Shown here piece after piece: positions 57,511 to 64,000 of a DNA stretch of 64,000 bases. The stretch is from contig NZ_RHHP01000010.1 in assembly GCF_003710815.1 (NCBI RefSeq), positions 218,470-282,469 of the forward strand, in the 5' to 3' direction. Source of the stretch: Brevibacillus centrosporus (GTDB lineage: Bacteria > Bacillota > Bacilli > Brevibacillales > Brevibacillaceae). A program made the position numbers and the translations under genes. The first letter of the stretch is position 1, and the number at the start of each line of letters is the position of its first letter. The notes below the pieces were generated by a model that saw nothing but the letters and a program-made list of their open reading frames with translations, was not told the DNA's origin and made no database searches.

Positions 57511-57672
57511 TGATTTTTGGTGCGAGAGGCGTTTGGTTAACCTCTCGTGATACTATCATCCCACCGATGCACACAAGCATACGTTGTTTTTGAATTGTAA
57601 AATCTGTCAAAGATGCTGATCCCCTATGTGCTATAATGTTGCGTATAGTTGGTTTGGAGAGGAGCTACAAGA

Positions 57673-58551
57673 GTGAGTGATTCAGGAAAGGTACTGCTCA
57701 TCGATGGCATGAGCTTTTTATTTCGGGCGTTTTACGCATCTGCGTGGGGAGGAGGCTATCGCCAAACTTCAACAGGTGTCTACACCAATGCCGTACATGG
57801 TTTTACCAAGATGATGCTCGACTATGCTGACTTGGTCAAGCCTACTCATCTGATCGTTGGTTGGGACGTCGCTTCCCGCGAATCCCTCGTGCGCAGTCAG
57901 TGGTATGATGGCTACAAATCCAACCGGCAAGCCCCTCCCGAGGAGCTGATCCCCCAATTTGATTTGGTGAAGGAAGTGACGGAAGCATTTTCTGTACCGA
58001 ATCTTGGCTGTCCAGGCTTTGAAGGCGACGATGTCTTGGGTACACTAAGCACAAGTCTCTCCGCCGATGGTCATCAGGTTGTCATAGCTACCGGCGACTA
58101 CGACAGCCTCCAGCTCGTATCTGACCTCGTCAGTGTGAAGATCTTGAAAAATGGCGGCAAGCACGAACACTACAACCCAGCCAGCTTGCTTACCATGCGC
58201 GGAATCTCCCCTGAGCAGGTCGTCGATGTAAAAGCATTAATGGGCGACGCTTCCGACTGTATCCCAGGCTGCCCGGGAATCGGAGAAAAAACAGCGACCA
58301 AGCTGATTACGGAGCATGGCGATCTGGATCGACTCTATGGCAATTTGGAGAGCTGCACGGCTAAAATGCGCAGTAAACTGGAAGATCACCGGGATCAAGT
58401 TTATCTCAGCCAAAAGCTGGCAACGATTATCCGCGACGTGCCTCTGGAATTCTCCCTGGAAGCAGCTGCTTGGGAATTTGACCGTGACATGGTTCGCAGC
58501 AAGTTTGAAGAACTGGAATTTGGCCGCAGCCTCGCTACTCGCGTCGGTTAA
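57673..58551 (+). CDS. 5'-3' exonuclease / flap endonuclease (PolA N-domain-like, ExoIX type)
   Basis: 292 aa from GTG 57673, with GAGAGGAG 8 nt upstream. FEN fold: 'LLIDGMSFLFRAFYASA', 'GWDVASRESLVRSQWYDGYK' (helical arch), metal-site acids in 'GFEGDDVLGTLS' and 'IATGDYDSLQLVSD', and H3TH 'GCPGIGEKTATKLI'. Removes 5' flaps and RNA primers, backing up PolA. It diverges from the SASP gene. Confidence 0.93.
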   Translation: MSDSGKVLLIDGMSFLFRAFYASAWGGGYRQTSTGVYTNAVHGFTKMMLDYADLVKPTHLIVGWDVASRESLVRSQWYDGYKSNRQAPPEELIPQFDLVKEVTEAFSVPNLGCPGFEGDDVLGTLSTSLSADGHQVVIATGDYDSLQLVSDLVSVKILKNGGKHEHYNPASLLTMRGISPEQVVDVKALMGDASDCIPGCPGIGEKTATKLITEHGDLDRLYGNLESCTAKMRSKLEDHRDQVYLSQKLATIIRDVPLEFSLEAAAWEFDRDMVRSKFEELEFGRSLATRVG

Positions 58552-58607
58552 TGCGTGTCAAATGATCAGTAAGTTGAATGGGACAAGCATCCTCTTATGA
58601 AATAAAT

Positions 58608-58656
58608 GGAAAAGCGGCAATCCGAAACCAGTTCTGGTCGGGAATGCCGCTTTTTT
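58608..58656 (+). terminator. Intrinsic terminator of the exonuclease gene
   Basis: AAAAGCGGCA pairs with TGCCGCTTTT, with an inner imperfect stem, then TTTTTT. Confidence 0.9.
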
Positions 58657-58680
58657 TTCAATTCAGCCTATTTCCTTCGT

Positions 58681-59264
58681 TCACTGCGTGTTCCTGTGTT
58701 TGATGGAATGTTTGGATATCGCCTCTATGATACAAACCCAGTCTTTTTGGTGAAGCTCATGGCCTGTTCCTTCCAAAGTAAGCAATTCAGCCTTACCAAT
58801 CGTTGGGCAAGAGCGACACCATGTGCATAGGGAATGATTGGATCCTCCGTGCCATGAATGACCAGCGTAGGTACATCGATTTCGCCTGTCCGTACCAAAT
58901 AGGATTCTCCTCCCGTTACCAGTCCATGATTGTTCATGCTCGCTATATTCTGGCTTCTTTTGACCTCTTCAACCGCTAATTCATTGATCCTCTTCTCCTC
59001 AAACGGATGCTTCGAACCCGCGAGTACTTTCCATTTTCCCACTGTAAAAGCTATGACCACCTCTTCCTTCGTCCAATCGATCTCTGCAGCTTGTGTAAAG
59101 TATTGGATTACCTTCTCTTCCATCGGTGGGAGGTCGGGAGCAAAATTTGTGGTAGCTAACAATGTAATCGTCAAAACTCGTAGCACATGATCTTTTCTTC
59201 TGTAAAATGTTAGAAATTCTGTGGCACATGATGTTGCCTCAAGCAGGACCCATACGAGCACCGA
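58681..59264 (-). pseudogene. Alpha/beta hydrolase fragment, 5'-truncated and frameshifted
   Basis: The recognisable part runs from 'RVLTITLLATTNFAPDLPPM' through 'LAVEEVKRSQNIASMNNHGL' and 'VPTLVIHGTEDPIIPYAHGV' (Asp of the triad region). At about 58797 the frame shifts; in the shifted frame 'KAELLTLEGTGHELHQKDW' (catalytic His) continues to a stop at 58681. The N-terminal half with the oxyanion hole and a readable nucleophile elbow is missing. What precedes is scrambled with further shifts and begins right after the VWA gene stop (59272). Confidence 0.8.
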
Positions 59265-59271
59265 TTTGATC

Positions 59272-60984
59272 TCATGCCTGAAACACATCTAGCAGCAAGC
59301 CTGAAGTCTCTTCGTCCTTTGTCTCCCAAGAAGCAGCAAAACGAACCTGATGGGAAACACCCAGTATGTCATACTTTTGGACCAAATGCTGGCGAGCAGA
59401 GCCGATGATCAAGCTGTGCAGCCGCACTTGCTTGTGTTTGCCCAGATCTGCAAGCTGTTCCTGGACATAGGGAGAGATCCCCCCGACCCCATCGGTCACC
59501 ATGACGAAATCAGCACCGCGTAGAGCTTTGTCCTCATTTACCAGCTCTATCCCTCGTTTCATCGGGGAATCAAAATGAGTCCCTCCCCCAAACGCCATTT
59601 GTGCCAGACTGTAAAAAGCAGTCCAGTCCGGTTTCTTATGAGAGAGAAACTGCTCCCGTACCTCGCCCTTTGCGCCAAAAAGAAGCAGCACAAAATTACG
59701 TCTTTCCAGCATGGCTAGGGCTGCAAAGGTCATGACAAACAGCTGTGCCAGTCTCAGCTTGGAGCCTCTCATCGAGTGGGACGTATCCAGCATGCAGATC
59801 ACCGGGCCCTTTGGCGGTTCCTCCACCCACCCAGACGTATCATAAGTCATCAGCTTTTGCTCGACCCATTTCAGCATAAAATAGGTCTCATAATCAGGAT
59901 CCGCCAATAACACTGCCTCGCCGGGCAGCATGTGTGCGATATCTCCCGACTGCCGCAGATCGTAATACTCCTCTGGTAGCTGCCTGGAACGAACTTCCTT
60001 GCGTTTGACGCGAAAATGATGGACGTTTCTTCCGACTTCCTCTAGGAAAGCGATCAGATCTGGATGACGCTTGAGCTTCTCCAACCATTTGAGATACTGC
60101 TCAAAGCTCTGGCGCCGAAGCTGGCCGAGATCATGCCCCCAGCTGCGATTGGCAAACCGCTGACTCGCCGCAAACAATTCCTCGACAAACATTGTATCCA
60201 GCTCTTCCCTCGAAAGAGACTGCTTCAGCGATTTTTCCAACCACTGACCCAGCTCGTTTTCAAAAGCCGCAATCGCTTCTTTTTCCTGGCGATTGAGTCT
60301 CTCTAGCTGTTTTTCTCTTTGGGAAAGCTCTTCCTCCAGCTTTTTTACCTTTTGCAGCAGCTTGGTTCTCTTGGTAAACTGGACGGTCATTTCTTCCCGC
60401 ATTTGGCTAATCCGCTCCTGCAGAGAATCAATCTCCGCACGCACAAGCGGCTTGGAATCCATCGCCTCCTGCTTGTCCTCCACCATGCGCTTGCCTTGCT
60501 GCAGGGTATAACCGACGAGCTGAAGCTTCGCCACTTGCTTTTCCGTCAGCAGCTCGGACAGCCGTGCCTCCTGATGCCCTTCCTGTCCCTGCTGTTCCTT
60601 CAAGCCGGCAACCAGCGGCGATAGCTTTTGATCTTTTTCCCTCTGCTCTACTTCTTCCGCGAACGTCTCTGTCAGCCAGAGCAACGCTTTAATCGCCGTT
60701 TTAAATGCTGCACTTTCTTGTCCGACCGTTCTGGGGTGGATCATCTTGGTGAAATACTGCTTCATAAGCGTTCGAATCATCCAATGATGAAAGGGTGTTG
60801 CTTCCTGTGTAAGATCAATCTCCGGTTTGTCCAGATAAAAGACAAAGAAAAAATCGGCGAACAGCTCCAGCTCAAACCAAGGGGCTCGTGCTTTGGCCTC
60901 CCCCACCCATTCCTGGGCCGTGCGTGAGGAGGCGAGGTAGGTATCCAACATATACCGGTCCACTCGACTGGCACGTATGATCAT
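59272..60984 (-). CDS. viaA: VWA-domain protein, ViaA-like
   Basis: 570 aa from ATG 60984, with AGGAGG 8 nt upstream. The N-terminal half is helical with a long coiled coil (residues ~190-260). The C-terminal von Willebrand A domain has the MIDAS 'ICMLDTSHSMRGSKL' (DxSxS), Thr in 'FGGGTHFDSP' and Asp in 'DFVMVTDGVGG'. Partner of the MoxR-type ATPase encoded 12 bp upstream, as in the RavA-ViaA system. ViaA stimulates RavA, and in E. coli the pair affects respiratory complexes and aminoglycoside sensitivity. The role here is inferred. Confidence 0.85.
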   Translation of the reverse strand: MIIRASRVDRYMLDTYLASSRTAQEWVGEAKARAPWFELELFADFFFVFYLDKPEIDLTQEATPFHHWMIRTLMKQYFTKMIHPRTVGQESAAFKTAIKALLWLTETFAEEVEQREKDQKLSPLVAGLKEQQGQEGHQEARLSELLTEKQVAKLQLVGYTLQQGKRMVEDKQEAMDSKPLVRAEIDSLQERISQMREEMTVQFTKRTKLLQKVKKLEEELSQREKQLERLNRQEKEAIAAFENELGQWLEKSLKQSLSREELDTMFVEELFAASQRFANRSWGHDLGQLRRQSFEQYLKWLEKLKRHPDLIAFLEEVGRNVHHFRVKRKEVRSRQLPEEYYDLRQSGDIAHMLPGEAVLLADPDYETYFMLKWVEQKLMTYDTSGWVEEPPKGPVICMLDTSHSMRGSKLRLAQLFVMTFAALAMLERRNFVLLLFGAKGEVREQFLSHKKPDWTAFYSLAQMAFGGGTHFDSPMKRGIELVNEDKALRGADFVMVTDGVGGISPYVQEQLADLGKHKQVRLHSLIIGSARQHLVQKYDILGVSHQVRFAASWETKDEETSGLLLDVFQA

Positions 60985-60996
60985 CGACACCACCTC

Positions 60997-62298
60997 CTAG
61001 AGCGTATAATCGTACGCAGTGCCAGCAATCTCCTGGTCAAATACGGTTCGGTACGTCTTCTGGAGCTGCTGCAAAATCCGCTCACCTTCTATGCGTAGGT
61101 AGGCGTATTTCACGGTGTACTTTTCTGGGTTATGTATCAATCTGTTCTTTTCAAACACGTAGGCTGTCAAATCCTGCTCCCGCTTCTGCCATTGAAGCAA
61201 TCGATTCCGAAGATCTCTGGCAGTCTCTTCCAGCTCAGTTCGGCTCTCCTCCAGCAGCTGGCGGTTACGCTCCAATGCGTCCTTTCCCATTTTAGCGCCG
61301 ACTTCTTTTTTGAATTGAAAAGCGTGGAGATCTGATTCCTTCGCTTTCCATTTTTCAGCCATCTGTTGAAACCTGCGTAGTGGGAGGTCGTTTTCCAGCT
61401 CCAGCTTGAGCATTTCCGTAAACTGATTTTCAAAAATCTCCCGCATCACCGTCAAATCCTCAGGCACATCCCACATCATATGCGGCGTAAATACCGTATC
61501 CCAGATCGTGACCTCCTCTCGTCCATGCAAGGCAGCAGAAGTTTTCCAGACATGGGCGATCTTGCTCCAGCGGCGGTCGGACAAACGGTATTCTTTTGCC
61601 TCCATATCCTGCTTGACGCGGTACAGGAAGTAAATGAGCGCCTCCGGAATGGTCACATTCTCAGCCTGTGTCTGGACATCGGCCACATCATACAGGGAGA
61701 AGACGACGGGCAGCGGTGACTTCGGCAGAGAGAACATCTTTTCGTAGCTGGAAGCGTTTTGCAAATAACTGACTTCATAGCGGAATAGGAAACGATCGTA
61801 CAAAGCCGTCAGCTGCTCATCATCATCGGGAAGCTCATTGGAAGCTGCTATTAAAAACTGCAGAGGTACCGCTTCCTTTTCACGTCCGTTAAAGTAAATG
61901 CGCTCGTTTAAAATGGAGAGCAAAGCATTCAGTATCGCGCTGTTGGCTTTAAAAATTTCATCCAAAAAAGCAAATTGAGCCGCAGGCAAATATCCCTCTG
62001 TTTTGCGCACGTATTGATCCATTTTGAGCTGCTGCAAGGATACGGGACCAAAAATTTCATCGGGAGTCGTAAAGCGTGTCAGCAGGTACTCAAACCAATG
62101 CTCAGACCCAAACAAATGGGAAACTGCGCGGGCAAGCTGTGACTTGGCGGTACCCGGAGGACCGATCAAGAGTGCATTTTCCCCACTAATCATCCCTAGC
62201 AGCAACAGACGAATCAGTTCGCTTCGCTCTAAAAAGCGACGCTCTAATAGCTCGATGGCCTGGTCCATTTTTCGTTGAATTGGTGTGGTTGCGTTCAT
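60997..62298 (-). CDS. ravA: MoxR-type AAA+ ATPase, RavA-like
   Basis: 433 aa from ATG 62298 (MNATTPIQRKMDQAIELLER), with GGAGGCGG 13 nt upstream. Walker A 'LIGPPGTAKSQLARAVSHLF', Walker B 'FAFLDEIFKANSAILNALL', sensor 1 'FLIAASNELP' and arginine finger region 'LYDRFLFRYEV'. C-terminal discontinuous triple-helix region with long helices. Forms a hexameric chaperone-like machine with the VWA protein downstream. Confidence 0.88.
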   Translation of the reverse strand: MNATTPIQRKMDQAIELLERRFLERSELIRLLLLGMISGENALLIGPPGTAKSQLARAVSHLFGSEHWFEYLLTRFTTPDEIFGPVSLQQLKMDQYVRKTEGYLPAAQFAFLDEIFKANSAILNALLSILNERIYFNGREKEAVPLQFLIAASNELPDDDEQLTALYDRFLFRYEVSYLQNASSYEKMFSLPKSPLPVVFSLYDVADVQTQAENVTIPEALIYFLYRVKQDMEAKEYRLSDRRWSKIAHVWKTSAALHGREEVTIWDTVFTPHMMWDVPEDLTVMREIFENQFTEMLKLELENDLPLRRFQQMAEKWKAKESDLHAFQFKKEVGAKMGKDALERNRQLLEESRTELEETARDLRNRLLQWQKREQDLTAYVFEKNRLIHNPEKYTVKYAYLRIEGERILQQLQKTYRTVFDQEIAGTAYDYTL

Positions 62299-62534
62299 CG
62301 TTGTTCGTGCCCGCCTCCGTGTTGCGAGGGGAGGCAGCACTGTCCCTCCTCGTGCTAGGATCCCAAGTATGGATAAAATGGAGCTTGTCTTCAATTATAG
62401 TCTCATACCATGGTCAAAAATGCCAGTTTTCCAAGGAACCCTCCCATATCTCCGCTCTCACCCATATACAGTCACCCGCATATTCTTACTTCAAAGGGAT
62501 TTTCAAACGGAGAAAGGATAAAGGAGGGTTCGCC

Positions 62535-63929
62535 ATGGGTATTGAGCTTGTGTGGCTGCATGGGGTCTACGTGTTGTTTGTGTTGGGTATTATTCTTCTC
62601 ATGGTTTTGCGACGCGACACCAGTCTGATCAGTATTCTCGGAATTGCTCTGCTCGGTCTTGTCGCCACCGGTTCCGTTACGTCCGCTGTGGGCGGCATTT
62701 TTGGAAGCTTTATCTACGCGATTACCGAGCTTTTGCCAACGATTCTGGTTATATGTATTATCGTCGCGATGAGCCACGTGCTGACGGATACGGGCGTCAA
62801 TGAAACCATGATTCGGCCCATGACACACTTGATTCGCAATCCGACGCTGGCTTATTGGGTCATCGGGATCGTCATGATGGTCATCTCGTGGTTTTTCTGG
62901 CCGTCCCCTGGGGTAGCCCTGATCGGTGCCGTCATGCTTCCCGTTGCGCTGCGTGCAGGATTGCCAGCGATCGGTGTTGCTATCGCAATGAACTTGTTCG
63001 GACACGGAATTGCCTTGTCAGGCGACTTCGTCATTCAGGGTGCTCCTACTTTGACGGCAAAGGCTGCCGGCATTCCAGTCGGCGACGTGATCGCAGCCAG
63101 TGTGCCTCTCGTGATCGTCATGGGGGTTGTCACTACCGTCGTTGCTTTCTGGTATTTGCGCAAGGACATGAAGATCGGAAACGTCCCTGCCCCTACAGAA
63201 ACAGCCGTTCCCGATTCGGTCTTTGCTTCCGTCCGCGTCCCCTTGACTCCTGGTGTACGCAGGGCATTGGCAGCGGCTGTTCCCATTCTCTTTTTGCTGG
63301 ATGTCCTCGCGATGTTTGCTTTTGACTTGCGGGGCGGAGATGCGACTGCCCTGGTCGGTGGAACGGCTCTCCTGATTCTAATCGTTGCGACCATGCTAGC
63401 CCATAAGCAAAAGGGGCTGGAAGAGGTCACCAACCATCTGATCCAAGGCTTTCAATTTGGATTTAAAGTGTTCGGTCCCGTCATACCGATTGCCGCTTTC
63501 TTCTATATGGGAGACAGCGGATTCATCAAAGTATTTGGCGAGGTGCTTCCCGCCGGCTCTCATGGGATCGTGAACGACTTAGGGGTGGCTCTCGCACAGA
63601 CCATCCCGATCAGTAAAGAGATCGCCGCGCTTACCTTGACGGCTGTCGGTGTCATTACCGGGTTGGATGGCTCCGGCTTCTCTGGCATTACGCTCGCCGG
63701 GTCACTTGCGCAGCTGTTTGCAACAGCACTGGGATCTGGTATCGCTACGCTGACCGCCCTGGGTCAAATCGCGGCAATCTGGGTAGGCGGCGGTACGATC
63801 GTTCCTTGGGCGTTGATCCCCGCAGCAGCCATATGCGGTGTCGATCCGTTCGAGCTTGCCCGTCGAAACTTGTATCCGGTTGCGATCGGCTTGCTGGTGA
63901 CCACTATTGTTGCCATGTTTTTGTTATAA
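62535..63929 (+). CDS. Ion-transporter-superfamily permease
   Basis: 464 aa from ATG 62535, with AAGGAGGG 7 nt upstream. About 12 hydrophobic segments and two similar halves with re-entrant, Gly/Ser/Pro-rich loops ('FFWPSPGVALIGAVMLPVAL' and 'TGLDGSGFSGITLAGSLAQL'). This is the layout of GntP/DctM/citrate-type carriers. No adjacent catabolic gene hints at the solute. Divergent from ravA. Confidence 0.8.
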   Translation: MGIELVWLHGVYVLFVLGIILLMVLRRDTSLISILGIALLGLVATGSVTSAVGGIFGSFIYAITELLPTILVICIIVAMSHVLTDTGVNETMIRPMTHLIRNPTLAYWVIGIVMMVISWFFWPSPGVALIGAVMLPVALRAGLPAIGVAIAMNLFGHGIALSGDFVIQGAPTLTAKAAGIPVGDVIAASVPLVIVMGVVTTVVAFWYLRKDMKIGNVPAPTETAVPDSVFASVRVPLTPGVRRALAAAVPILFLLDVLAMFAFDLRGGDATALVGGTALLILIVATMLAHKQKGLEEVTNHLIQGFQFGFKVFGPVIPIAAFFYMGDSGFIKVFGEVLPAGSHGIVNDLGVALAQTIPISKEIAALTLTAVGVITGLDGSGFSGITLAGSLAQLFATALGSGIATLTALGQIAAIWVGGGTIVPWALIPAAAICGVDPFELARRNLYPVAIGLLVTTIVAMFLL

Positions 63930-63954
63930 ATGCAGAAGATATGTTGAAAAGGAA

Positions 63955-63982
63955 AGGCGATTGGCCAAAAGCCAGTCGCCTC
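63955..63982 (+). terminator. Hairpin after the permease gene
   Basis: AGGCGATTGGC pairs with GCCAGTCGCCT around CAAAA. It lies near the window edge and lacks a clear T run. Confidence 0.6.
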
Positions 63983-64000
63983 AGGCTGTCGATAAAGTCG

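Overview
The window looks like chromosome from a spore-forming Bacillota of the genus Brevibacillus or a close relative. GC content is moderate, Shine-Dalgarno sites are strong, and sporulation genes are present (an alpha/beta SASP, a CotF-like coat protein, a Ger(x)C remnant, a tiny Spo0E-like ORF). A MocR regulator sits directly upstream of a D-Ala-D-Ala ligase, which is the ddlR-ddl pair known from Brevibacillus brevis. I see no rRNA, tRNA, CRISPR array, prophage or intact insertion sequence.

Layout. (1) 1-13.6 kb: a minus-strand sugar/glycoside locus with two ROK regulators, a ROK kinase, three Gfo/Idh/MocA dehydrogenases, a xylose-isomerase-like TIM barrel and a complete Dpp/Opp-type ABC importer. 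A divergent GntR gene at its head has had its 3' end replaced by the tail of malate synthase G. (2) 15.1-25.2 kb: a minus-strand catabolic operon with a three-subunit molybdenum hydroxylase, a cyclase-family amidase, a LeuA/homocitrate-synthase-like enzyme, an enoyl-CoA hydratase, an MFS carrier, an XdhC maturation factor and a FadR-type regulator. It has two CcpA (cre) sites and an operator-like palindrome inside the regulator promoter. (3) 25.2-36 kb: SDR, damaged EamA and LysR genes, katG, ddl-ddlR, a CcdC-like gene and a GntR-controlled ABC exporter. (4) 36-50 kb: a two-component system, DUF6223, a gate-domain permease with a NIF3 protein, two MFS exporters, an RNase J remnant and glpK overlapping a coat gene. 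(5) 51-64 kb: deoD, two glycosyltransferase-like genes, a DD-carboxypeptidase, a small alarmone synthetase, an M23 peptidase, the SASP gene, a 5'-3' exonuclease, the RavA-ViaA pair and a permease.

Two things stand out. First, at least eight genes are broken by clean losses of internal or terminal segments with no mobile element at the break: MdtG-like MFS, GntR::malate synthase G, EamA/LysR, a Fis-type activator, an M20 amidohydrolase, Ger(x)C, RNase J and an alpha/beta hydrolase, with glpK/coat as a possible ninth. This is either a real wave of small deletions or an assembly problem, and reads would decide. Second, the SASP mRNA leader can fold into a compact cloverleaf (8-bp closing stem, three hairpins with almost no linkers, one a T-arm-like hairpin) that I do not recognise as a known RNA class. 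The molybdenum-hydroxylase operon is the best candidate for an undescribed pathway; its substrate cannot be read from sequence.
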